A DNA stretch of 64,000 nucleotides from Microbacterium sp. UFMG61 (GTDB lineage: Bacteria > Actinomycetota > Actinomycetes > Actinomycetales > Microbacteriaceae). Every line of letters begins with the position of its first letter. The first letter of the stretch is position 1. Positions 17,494-25,619 of the stretch are shown here, piece by piece. The notes beneath the pieces were generated by a model that was not told where the DNA came from, did not search any database, and saw only the letters and a program-made list of their open reading frames with translations. The stretch is from positions 62,001 to 126,000 of the forward strand of contig NZ_JACAFP010000009.1 of the NCBI RefSeq assembly GCF_015354505.1. Reading direction: 5' to 3'. Both the position numbers and the translations under genes were made by a program.

Positions 17494-17510
17494 GTGGAAA
17501 ACTTTCCCAC
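17494..17510 (-). promoter_or_regulatory. Candidate FruR operator palindrome
   Basis: GTGGAAAACTTTCCCAC is an inverted repeat with seven of eight pairs matching around a central C, in an AT-rich pocket just before the fruR start. Location and symmetry fit an autoregulatory DeoR-family operator. Confidence 0.55.
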
Positions 17511-17591
17511 ACGATACAACAGAAAACCACACAAAAACAAGAGATGCATGTGGCTTCTTCTTCGCTGCCCCACAATCTCCGGACACGACGA

Positions 17592-17623
17592 AGCGGGCCG
17601 GAGGATCACTCCTCCGGCCCGCT
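17592..17623 (-). terminator. Terminator of the nuclease/5'-nucleotidase gene
   Basis: Perfect 14-base GC-rich arms (17592-17605 and 17610-17623) around a TCAC loop, 16 bases after the stop codon of the large secreted protein gene on the minus strand. Confidence 0.8.
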
Positions 17624-17638
17624 CGTCACCGCATCAGA

Positions 17639-20600
17639 TCAGAACCAGCCGTTGAGGAGATCCCAGAGCCAGTCGATGATGCCGCCGATGCCGCCCGCAC
17701 GAGTGAGGGTGACGGTGGCTGTCGCCTCGTCTCCGTCCGCCTGCGACACCGCGACCGTGTACTTGCCCGGCTGCGCGTTCTTGGGAACCGTGACTGCCGT
17801 CGAGAACGTGCCGTCGGCCGTGACCTTCACGGTGCCGACCTCGATGGGCGCACCCTTTTTCGGTCGCAGCTCGACGGCCACGGTCTCACCCGGCTCATAT
17901 CCCTCACCGGTGATCTGCAGCTTCTTGCCCGCAGCCACCTTCGACGAGCCGAGGTCGATCGAGCCCGCGAACTCCGCGGGCTCCTCGCCCGCGATCGTGA
18001 ACGGCACCTGCACGGTGGTCCCGGTCCCCGCGACGGCGACGGTGAGCAGCTGCTCCCCGACGGCGCCCGAGGGAACCGTGAACGTGAGGGACGCGCGACC
18101 GACCTCGTCGGTCGTGTCGACGATCGTGGGGTCGACCGCTCCGGTAGCGAGCTGCGTGTCACCGAGCGACAGCGTGACGTCACCCGGAGCCTGCTCCCCC
18201 GCACTGAAGGCGAGCGAGGAGAGAGCCACGGTCACCTGGTCGCCGGCGCTGTAGCCGTCGGCGTCCGCGGCGCTGACCGAGACACCGACCGCGCGCTGGG
18301 CGAGATCGGGGGTCGCTGTCTTGTTCGCGTCGAACCAATCGACCATCGACTGCAGATCGATCTTGCCGGTGTCGCGCTTGCCCGTGCCCTCTCTGAACGT
18401 GGAGAAGTTGTCTCCACCCGCCGCGAGGAACGAGTTCGCCGCGACCGTGTAGCTCGCAGCAGGATCGATCGCCGTTCCGTCGAGAGTGATCGACGTGACG
18501 CGCGAGCCCTGTGCCGCGGCGGGGTCGTACGTGTAGACGAGCCCCTCCGAGACGCCGAGCTTGAGGAACGGACGAGCCGAACCCGCCGGCTGCCACTGCT
18601 CCTCGAGGACGCCCTTCAGCTGCGCGCCCGTGAGCGTCAACGTCACCAGGGTGTTGGCGAACGGCTGCACCGTCGCCGCCTCGCGGTAGGTGACGTTGCC
18701 GTTCGGGTCGTTCGCGTTCGACGATGCATACGTGAGGTTGGCACGGATGCCACCCGGGTTCATGAGCGCGATGTCCGCACCCGTGGACCATTTCTGCACG
18801 TCGGCCACGAAGTTGCCGATGGTGGACTCGCCACCACGGTTCTCCGAGCCGTTCGTCTGACGCGCGCGGTTGAAGTCGGCGGTGATGTCGCCGACCTTGA
18901 TCGCTCCGAGCACATCGGCGTCGGCCTTCGCCTTCGCGACGATGTCGGCGACCTCGGGCACGGCCGGGTACAGAGCCTGGCCGTTCGCGGTGAGCGGCTT
19001 GATCTCGTTCGTGATCGAGATGAGCTCCTTGGACTTCGGATCGACCTGAAGGTTCATCAGCCCGAGGTTCTCGCCGTACTGACCGGCCGAGATCACGGGA
19101 CGACCGTCGATCACGTGGTTGTAGGCGAGGTGCGTGTGCGCCGAGACGATGGCGTTCACATCCTCGTCGACTCCGTAGACGATCTCGCCGAGCGGCGAGT
19201 CGGGAGTGATGCTCGAGAGCTCGGTGCTCGCGGCGCCCTCGTGGACGAGGAGGATGACGACGTCGGCCTCACCGTTCGACGCATCGCCGTCGCGCAGGTC
19301 GTCGGCGACGGCGTTCACCGAGTCGGCGATGCTGCGCACCTCGAGATCGGCGATGCCCTCCGGCGACACGAGCGAGTCGAGGTCTTCGGTCACGGCGCCG
19401 ATGAAGCCGACCCTGACCCCGTCGAGCTCCTTGACCCAGGCCGGAGCGAGCGCGGGCTCGCCGGTCTCGGTGAGGAACACGTTCGACGAGATGTACTCCC
19501 AGTCCGCGCGGTCCTGCACACGGTCGCGCAGGTCCTCCCAGCCCTGGTCGAACTCGTGGTTGCCCGCGGCACTGACGTCGAGACCGGCCGCGTTGAGAGC
19601 GTCGATCGTCGGGTTGTCGTCATTGATGAACGACGTGAACGTCGAGGCGCCGATCAGATCGCCGACGCCGGCGAAGATCGTGTTCGGGTTCTCCGCACGG
19701 AACTGCTGCACCGCACCGGCGACGACCGCGGCACCGGCCGCTGCGCCGTCGGCCTCGATGCGTCCGTGGAAGTCGTTCATCGTGACCACGTCGATGCTCA
19801 CCGGAGGGATCTCCGACGAGACGCCGACGATGATCGGGTCGTGATCGCTGGAGCGGAAGGGCGTGCCCGCCTCGGTGGCGCCGAACGCGTAACCGCGGTC
19901 GCTCCACTCCGGCGAGTTGATGCTCCAGACGCCTGCTCCGGTGATCGACGCTGCGAGCGAGGGCGACGCGAGCACGTGGTCGAGCGAGCCGAGCTCGCCG
20001 TCGAACGTGTACGTGTGCTGCTCGGGTGCCTTCTCACGCGCGACGTCGCTCCAGCCGGCCGACGTGAACACGTCGATCGGGTCTTCCTTCGCGTAGGCGT
20101 TGAAGTCGCCGATCAGCAGGATGTCACTGCTGCCCGTGGTCTCCTCGATCTCTGCGGTGAACTCCTTGAGCGAGTTCGCCTGCTTCACGCGATCGGCGTT
20201 GAAGAAGCCCTGCCCGTCTGCCGGCTCCGCGCCGCCTCCCTCGGGTGCAGACTTCGACTTGAAGTGGTTCGCGACGACCGTGACGACGCGGCCGTCGACG
20301 TCGAACGCCTGGGCGATCGGCTCGCGGGCGTTGCCCCACACCGACTCGTCGGTCACGGTCAGGCTGTCGCCCACCGTCTCGACGGCATCCTTCTTGTAGA
20401 TGATCGCGCTGGTGATGAAGTCCGTGGTCGCCGAGTCGTTCAGCTCATCCGGGGTGCGGACGTAGTCCCACTCCTCGCTGCCGAGTGCATCGTTGAGGCC
20501 GTCGACCAGATCGGCCAGAGCCTCGTCGAGTGACCCGCCGAGCTTGATCGAGTTCTCGATCTCCATGAGCGACACGATCTCGGCGTCGAGCCCGTTGATC

Positions 20601-22273
20601 GCGGCGACGATCTTCGACTTCTGGATCGCGAACTGCTCTGCGTTCGCCGCGCCTCGGGCGTTGGAGTTCTCGCTCTTCAGCGTCGTGAAGTAGTTGAAGA
20701 CGTTGAAGGACGCCACCTGCACGTCGCCCCCCACCTCGGGCGCTGCCTCGGCGCGCGGGTTGGTGGTCGTGAATCCGGCCTTCTGCTCGGCCGGCGACGT
20801 GTTGTCGATCGGAACGATCGGCTGCAGCCGCCAGTCGTCGAAGCCGTACTGCAGCACATAGCCGCTGTCGCTGAAGTCGACGGTGTCGCCGTTGCGGACG
20901 ACCTGCTCCTCGGTGAAGTAGGGCTGGTCATTCGGGTGCCCGCTGTTCGTCACCTGGATCGACCAGGCGTCGTCGAGGAGGATACGGTTCGCCCGGTTGG
21001 CCGCGGCGATGGCCGCCGCCTCGTCGCCCGGTCGGACGATCTCGGTGCTCTTGACGTTCAGCTCGTCGCCCGCGTTGAGCCACAGCGTGCCGAAGTTGTA
21101 GAGCTGGTGGCTCGAGGCGAGTCGGTACGTGCCTGCGGGCGCGACGTACATGTTCTCGTACTGCTCGCGGTCGGCACCGACCACCGTGTCTGGCAGCGGC
21201 GTGAGAGCGGGAACACCGACGCCGGCCTGCACGACCGAGACGCCTGCGAGCGCACTCGGGTTGATCTGGGTCTGACCGAAGTACTCGCTGACCGATCCCG
21301 TGACCGAGACCAGATCGCCGATCGCCAGGGTCGGAGCGAGGGCGTTGAGGTAGACGAAGACGCCGTCGGAGGCTCCGGGCGTGGCGTCGGTCTCTCCACC
21401 CGAGCCCTGAGTCTGGATCACGATGCCCTTGTACCCGCCGGTGCGGAAGTCCGCGGTGACGACCCCCTCGACCGTGACGGTCTGGCCGCTCAGAGGCGAT
21501 ACGTCTGTCGTGCCCTGCACCTCGGCGATCGAGACCTTCGCGGGGTCGGTGCCGGGGTCGGTACCGGGATCCGTGCCCGGGTCGGTGCCGCCCGCGTTCT
21601 GCGGCGTGATCGATGACGAGAGGGTGAAGTCGGCACTGTTGTCGTCGGTGTCGACACCGCCGGTGCGGTTGAGCGACTTCACATCGGTGTTGCCCGAGGG
21701 CGGAGTCGCGGCCTTGGTCTCGAACGTGTTCGAGGTGCCGTATCCCAGCACGTCGACGACGCCGTCGACGCCGGCGACCGATCCCGGGGTGAGGGTGACC
21801 GGCGTGGTGCCCTGCACCAGCGCGAGCGTGCCGTTCGTTCCGCTCGGGTTCAGAGTGCCCACGGCATCCGCCGTCGGCAGAGCCGCACCGTTCGCGCCGT
21901 TGCTGCCACCCTGCACGAGGAAGTGACCGCCTGCCGGGATCGTTCCGGTCAGTGGGGCGACCCCGCTGAAGGCGGCCGTGCCGGTCGCCGAGCGGTACTG
22001 CAGCGAGAAGCCGTCGAGCGAGACGGGCTGCGCGGTCGGGTTGTACAGCTCGACGAACTTGTTCGTGAACGCTGCACCGGCGCTGCCTCCGGAGAGATAC
22101 GCCTCGTTGATGACCACCCCCGTCCCTGTGACGTCGGCGGAAGCGGGGGCCGCGATCAGGGCGCTGGCGCCCAGGGCGGCGACGCAGGTGGCGGCGAGGA
22201 CGCCGATGCGCCCCCGACTTCTGCGATCTGAACCGGGAACCTCGTGGTTCGCGGCGTCGGGAGCGGACATCAT
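17639..22273 (-). CDS. Secreted ExeM/NucH-type nuclease fused to a 5'-nucleotidase
   Basis: A 1544-residue exported protein. A signal peptide ends at ASA (about residue 46). Then follow a lamin-tail-like domain (VVINEAYLSGGSAGA, to about 205), a TDPG repeat linker (about 228-243), an OB-fold segment (about 246-360), an endonuclease/exonuclease/phosphatase domain (VQVASFNVFNYF near 521 to SSDHDPIIVG near 811), a metallophosphoesterase (MNDFHGRIE near 833, GNHEFDQGW near 905, AHTHLAYNH near 1046), a 5'-nucleotidase C domain and Ig-like modules. No LPxTG or terminal anchor is seen; the tail ends with Trp-rich WLWDLLNGWF. It should degrade extracellular DNA and dephosphorylate nucleotides. GAGGAG lies 10 bases before ATG 22273. 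Confidence 0.9.
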   Translation of the reverse strand: MMSAPDAANHEVPGSDRRSRGRIGVLAATCVAALGASALIAAPASADVTGTGVVINEAYLSGGSAGAAFTNKFVELYNPTAQPVSLDGFSLQYRSATGTAAFSGVAPLTGTIPAGGHFLVQGGSNGANGAALPTADAVGTLNPSGTNGTLALVQGTTPVTLTPGSVAGVDGVVDVLGYGTSNTFETKAATPPSGNTDVKSLNRTGGVDTDDNSADFTLSSSITPQNAGGTDPGTDPGTDPGTDPAKVSIAEVQGTTDVSPLSGQTVTVEGVVTADFRTGGYKGIVIQTQGSGGETDATPGASDGVFVYLNALAPTLAIGDLVSVTGSVSEYFGQTQINPSALAGVSVVQAGVGVPALTPLPDTVVGADREQYENMYVAPAGTYRLASSHQLYNFGTLWLNAGDELNVKSTEIVRPGDEAAAIAAANRANRILLDDAWSIQVTNSGHPNDQPYFTEEQVVRNGDTVDFSDSGYVLQYGFDDWRLQPIVPIDNTSPAEQKAGFTTTNPRAEAAPEVGGDVQVASFNVFNYFTTLKSENSNARGAANAEQFAIQKSKIVAAINGLDAEIVSLMEIENSIKLGGSLDEALADLVDGLNDALGSEEWDYVRTPDELNDSATTDFITSAIIYKKDAVETVGDSLTVTDESVWGNAREPIAQAFDVDGRVVTVVANHFKSKSAPEGGGAEPADGQGFFNADRVKQANSLKEFTAEIEETTGSSDILLIGDFNAYAKEDPIDVFTSAGWSDVAREKAPEQHTYTFDGELGSLDHVLASPSLAASITGAGVWSINSPEWSDRGYAFGATEAGTPFRSSDHDPIIVGVSSEIPPVSIDVVTMNDFHGRIEADGAAAGAAVVAGAVQQFRAENPNTIFAGVGDLIGASTFTSFINDDNPTIDALNAAGLDVSAAGNHEFDQGWEDLRDRVQDRADWEYISSNVFLTETGEPALAPAWVKELDGVRVGFIGAVTEDLDSLVSPEGIADLEVRSIADSVNAVADDLRDGDASNGEADVVILLVHEGAASTELSSITPDSPLGEIVYGVDEDVNAIVSAHTHLAYNHVIDGRPVISAGQYGENLGLMNLQVDPKSKELISITNEIKPLTANGQALYPAVPEVADIVAKAKADADVLGAIKVGDITADFNRARQTNGSENRGGESTIGNFVADVQKWSTGADIALMNPGGIRANLTYASSNANDPNGNVTYREAATVQPFANTLVTLTLTGAQLKGVLEEQWQPAGSARPFLKLGVSEGLVYTYDPAAAQGSRVTSITLDGTAIDPAASYTVAANSFLAAGGDNFSTFREGTGKRDTGKIDLQSMVDWFDANKTATPDLAQRAVGVSVSAADADGYSAGDQVTVALSSLAFSAGEQAPGDVTLSLGDTQLATGAVDPTIVDTTDEVGRASLTFTVPSGAVGEQLLTVAVAGTGTTVQVPFTIAGEEPAEFAGSIDLGSSKVAAGKKLQITGEGYEPGETVAVELRPKKGAPIEVGTVKVTADGTFSTAVTVPKNAQPGKYTVAVSQADGDEATATVTLTRAGGIGGIIDWLWDLLNGWF

Positions 22274-22510
22274 CAGTGTTTGTCTCCTCGGGTGGGGGCT
22301 GGCGACGGCTCTCGTGAAACCGCGGCGGTGCGGGCTCTCAGCCGACGCACATGTGAGCGAGCATACGGAGGCCCTCGGACAACCTCAACGGAGTTTTCCC
22401 ATTGGTCACTCAGCGCTCACCGATTGGCCGGATCGACCCCTGACGAAGGTAGAACCGGGCACCCGAGATCGCTCGTATGCGCGTGTCAGGATGCGCGGAT
22501 GCGCGTGCCG

Positions 22511-23317
22511 TCAGCTGCCCTGAGCGGCTGACGCAGCGTCCTCGAACTCCTCGATCTCGCGCTCCCAGGCGTCTTTCGCGAGGCGATACCAGAGGTAGAA
22601 CGCGAAGCCCGCGAAGATCGCCCACTCCGCGGCGTAGAAGATGTTCAACCAGTTCACCGGCGACCGCTCATCGGGCGCCGGCGACGAGATGTCGACGAGT
22701 CCCGCGTCGGCGGTGGAGGATGCGAGGAACGGCCGGTAGACGTCGAGCTGGTCGGTGTCGTGCCAGAAGCTGAGCAGCGCGGCCGTCGACATCCGATCCA
22801 TGCGTGTGGGGTCGTCGGCCGGGGGTGTGGACGGCCCCTCGTCGGAGATGATGCGTCCGGTGACCGCGACCACCGCGCCGCCCTCGGCATCGGAGGCGAG
22901 CTGCTCCACCGCGGCGTCGGCGACGGCGCGGTCGTCCGTCCAGCCGATCGCCACCGCGATCGAGGTGCGGTCGGCCACCCGCAGCTGGCCGGTCACCCAG
23001 TACCCGGGGACATCGTCGTTGTATCGACTCGAGACGACGAGGAAGTCCTGCGGCACCCACGTCCCCGAGGTCTCGACCTTCTGACCGACGAGCGGCTCGG
23101 CGAGGTACTCCCCCGGCTGCAGGACGCCGGTCAGTGGACGCACCTCTTCGGTGATGCCGGGAGGCGGCGGGTCGGTGTCGATCGCGCGCTCCAGCTGCCA
23201 CTGGCCGAGCCAGGCGAAGACTCCGGCGACGACCAGGCACAGCACGAGCATCCCGATCCAGCGCCCGCGGAGCATGACCTCGCGGAGGGTCGGGGGGAAC
23301 AGTGCAGGTGTCGTCAC
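22511..23317 (-). CDS. SURF1 family cytochrome oxidase biogenesis protein
   Basis: A 268-residue protein with one membrane helix near each end: RWIGMLVLCLVVAGVFAWLG-QWQLER at the N-terminus and WAIFAGFAFYLWYRLAKDAW at the C-terminus, with an extracytoplasmic domain between. FAWLGQWQLERA is the SURF1 signature, and VNWLNIFYAAEW is the expected pre-helix motif. SURF1 aids heme a insertion into aa3-type cytochrome c oxidase. I take GTG 23317, giving VTTPALFPPTLREVMLRGRW; ATG 23275 is an alternative without a better ribosome site. It follows guaB3 by 16 bases on the same strand. Confidence 0.85.
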   Translation of the reverse strand: MTTPALFPPTLREVMLRGRWIGMLVLCLVVAGVFAWLGQWQLERAIDTDPPPPGITEEVRPLTGVLQPGEYLAEPLVGQKVETSGTWVPQDFLVVSSRYNDDVPGYWVTGQLRVADRTSIAVAIGWTDDRAVADAAVEQLASDAEGGAVVAVTGRIISDEGPSTPPADDPTRMDRMSTAALLSFWHDTDQLDVYRPFLASSTADAGLVDISSPAPDERSPVNWLNIFYAAEWAIFAGFAFYLWYRLAKDAWEREIEEFEDAASAAQGS

Positions 23318-23333
23318 GGTGTCGAGCAGGGCC

Positions 23334-24449
23334 TCAGGCCTCGTACGGAGCGAGGACGACTTCGACGCGCTGGAACTCCTTGAGGTCGGAGTATCCGGTC
23401 GTGGCCATCGACTTGCGCAGCGCGCCGATGAGGTTGGCCGTGCCGTCGACGACGGGAGCCGGCCCGTAGAGGATCTCCTCGAGCGTCCCGATGCCGCCGA
23501 CCTCGACACGACGGCCTCGGGGCAGCTTCGGGTGGTGAGCCTCGGGGCCCCAGTGGAATCCACGGCCGGGAGCATCGGTGGCGCGGGCGAGCGCGACGCC
23601 GAGCATGACGGCGTCGGCACCCATCGCGAGCGCCTTGACGATGTCGCCCGAGGTGCCGACTCCGCCGTCGGCGATCACGTGCACGTAGCGTCCGCCCGAC
23701 TCGTCGAGGTAGTCACGACGAGCCGCCGCGACGTCGGAGACCGCGGTGGCCATCGGTGCGTGGATGCCGAGCGTGGCACGCGTGGTGGAGGCTGCGCCCC
23801 CACCGAATCCGACGAGCACTCCGGCCGCACCGGTGCGCATGAGGTGCAGTGCCGCGGTGTAGGTGGCAGCACCGCCGACGATCACGGGCACGTCGAGGTC
23901 GTAGATGAACTTCTTGAGGTTCAGCGGCTCGTCGACGCTGGAGACGTGCTCTGCCGACACGGTGGTGCCGCGGATCACGAACAGGTCGACCCCGGCGGCT
24001 GCGACCGTGTCGTAGAACTCCTGCGTGCGCTGCGGGGTCAGCGAGCCGGCGACGGTCACTCCGGCTTCGCGGATCTCCGCGATGCGCTGGGTGATGAGCG
24101 CGGGCTTGATCGGCTCGGCATAGAGCTGCTGCATGCGCGCGGTCGCCTGACCCTCATCGAGACCGGCGATCTCGGCGAGCAGCGGCTCGGGGTTCTCGTA
24201 GCGGGTCCAGAGTCCCTCGAGGTCGAGCACGCCCAGTCCGCCGAGCTGCCCCAGCATGATCGCCGTCTGCGGGCTCACGACCGAGTCCATCGGCGCTCCG
24301 AGCACCGGGATTCCGAAGCCGAAGGCGTCGATCGTCCATGCGGTCGACACGTCCTCCGGGTTTCGCGTGCGCCTCGACGGCACCACCGCGATGTCGTCGA
24401 ACGTGTACGCGCGTCGCGCGCGCTTGCCTCGGCCGAGCTCGATCTCCAT
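23334..24449 (-). CDS. guaB3: GuaB3 family IMP dehydrogenase-related protein
   Basis: A 371-residue (beta/alpha)8-barrel protein of the IMPDH/GMPR superfamily without CBS domains. Conserved segments are AYTFDDIAVVPSRRTRNPED, PVLGAPMDSVVSP and VIADGGVGTSGDIVKALAMG. In the active-site loop, where GuaB has GSICTTR, this protein reads GAASTTR with Ser at residue 221 in place of the catalytic Cys. Actinobacteria commonly carry such a GuaB3 beside true GuaB; its reaction is uncertain. ATG 24449 is preferred because GGAGG lies seven bases upstream; a GTG two codons earlier lacks spacing. Confidence 0.88.
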   Translation of the reverse strand: MEIELGRGKRARRAYTFDDIAVVPSRRTRNPEDVSTAWTIDAFGFGIPVLGAPMDSVVSPQTAIMLGQLGGLGVLDLEGLWTRYENPEPLLAEIAGLDEGQATARMQQLYAEPIKPALITQRIAEIREAGVTVAGSLTPQRTQEFYDTVAAAGVDLFVIRGTTVSAEHVSSVDEPLNLKKFIYDLDVPVIVGGAATYTAALHLMRTGAAGVLVGFGGGAASTTRATLGIHAPMATAVSDVAAARRDYLDESGGRYVHVIADGGVGTSGDIVKALAMGADAVMLGVALARATDAPGRGFHWGPEAHHPKLPRGRRVEVGGIGTLEEILYGPAPVVDGTANLIGALRKSMATTGYSDLKEFQRVEVVLAPYEA

Positions 24450-24526
24450 GGTCACCCCTCCAGACTACCGGGCGCGCGCGAGCGCGCCGACGGGCTGGGA
24501 GACTGGGAGGGAGATCGGGAGGCAGT

Positions 24527-25609
24527 ATGTCGGTGGACGCCGTGGAGGTCGCCGTCGTCGGCGGTGGCGTGATGGGACTCGCGACCGCGTGGGAGCTGGC
24601 CAGACGGGGGTTGCGCCCCGTGGTCTTCGAGCGCTTCGCCCGCGGGCACCGCGAAGGCGCCTCGCACGGCGCGACGCGCAACTTCAACAACGCCTACGAC
24701 GAGGAGCACTATCTCGATCTGCTCGTCCGTGCGAAAGAGGGGTGGGATGCCCTGGGACTCGTCGACGGCGAGCCCCTGCTCCGTCTGCACGGCCTCGTCA
24801 CACACGGCGATGTGGACCTGGGGTCGATCGAGCGCAGGCTCACCGAGCGGGGGATCCACGCCGAGATCCTGTCGTCTCACGACGCCGCGTCACGCTGGGC
24901 CGGCATGCGCTTCACCGATGCGGCGCTCTTCTCGCGCGATGCGGGTGTCGCCCGGGCGTCCGCGACCATCGGCGAGTTGGAGCGACGCATCGTCGACGCC
25001 GGCGGCGAGGTGCGGTGGGACACTCCCGTGACCCGCATCGACGAGACGGACATCGGGGTCGACCTCGTCCTCACCGACGGCCGTGTACGCGCCGACACCG
25101 TGGTCGTGACGGTGGGCGCGTGGACGACGAAGATGCTCCCGGGTCTCGGGCTCCCGCGTCTCGCGGTCACCGAGGAGACACCGGCGCACTTCCGGCCCGT
25201 GGACGGATCCGTATGGCCGTCGTTCAACCATTACGTCGATCCGGCGCGGTATCCCGCGACCGTCTATGGGATGCCGACCCCGGGCGAGGGCATCAAGGTC
25301 GGCTTCCATCGTGTCGGCGATCCCGTCGATCCCGACGCGCGTCCTCACCGCATCACGCACGCCGCCGCACTCGCCGACTACGTGCGGGAGTGGATGCCGG
25401 GGGTGGACCCGGCATCCGCCGTGCCGATCAGCTGCACCTACACATCGACCGATGACAGCGCCTTCGTGCTCGACCGCCGAGGACGCATCGTCGTCGGCGC
25501 CGGTTTCTCGGGGCACGGCTTCAAGTTCGCACCGGGAGTGGGCGCGGTGCTCGCCGACCTCGCACTCGACGCGACCGCCCTGGCCGCCACGCCGTTCCGG
25601 CTGCCCTGA
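24527..25609 (+). CDS. Monomeric sarcosine oxidase-like FAD-dependent amine oxidase
   Basis: A 360-residue flavoenzyme. The dinucleotide-binding motif VAVVGGGVMGLATAWELARRG is at 8-28 (given here only to mark the site). SCTYTSTDD at 302-310 matches the CxYT motif of monomeric sarcosine oxidase and N-methyltryptophan oxidase, whose Cys (C303 here) binds FAD covalently. GIKVGFH contains K257, matching the oxygen-activating Lys of that family. Oxidative demethylation of an N-methyl amino acid or a related amine is likely; the exact substrate is unknown. GGGAGG precedes ATG 24527. The gene is alone on the plus strand, divergent from guaB3 and convergent with the ABC-F gene. Confidence 0.85.
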   Translation: MSVDAVEVAVVGGGVMGLATAWELARRGLRPVVFERFARGHREGASHGATRNFNNAYDEEHYLDLLVRAKEGWDALGLVDGEPLLRLHGLVTHGDVDLGSIERRLTERGIHAEILSSHDAASRWAGMRFTDAALFSRDAGVARASATIGELERRIVDAGGEVRWDTPVTRIDETDIGVDLVLTDGRVRADTVVVTVGAWTTKMLPGLGLPRLAVTEETPAHFRPVDGSVWPSFNHYVDPARYPATVYGMPTPGEGIKVGFHRVGDPVDPDARPHRITHAAALADYVREWMPGVDPASAVPISCTYTSTDDSAFVLDRRGRIVVGAGFSGHGFKFAPGVGAVLADLALDATALAATPFRLP

Positions 25610-25619
25610 CGCGTCGCAC

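Noticed and set aside
22406..22420. PHO-box-like TCAC direct repeat 11 bases apart upstream of the nuclease/5'-nucleotidase
   Set aside because: Only four bases are repeated, the orientation is opposite to the gene, and GTTCACC is not present; too weak to call.
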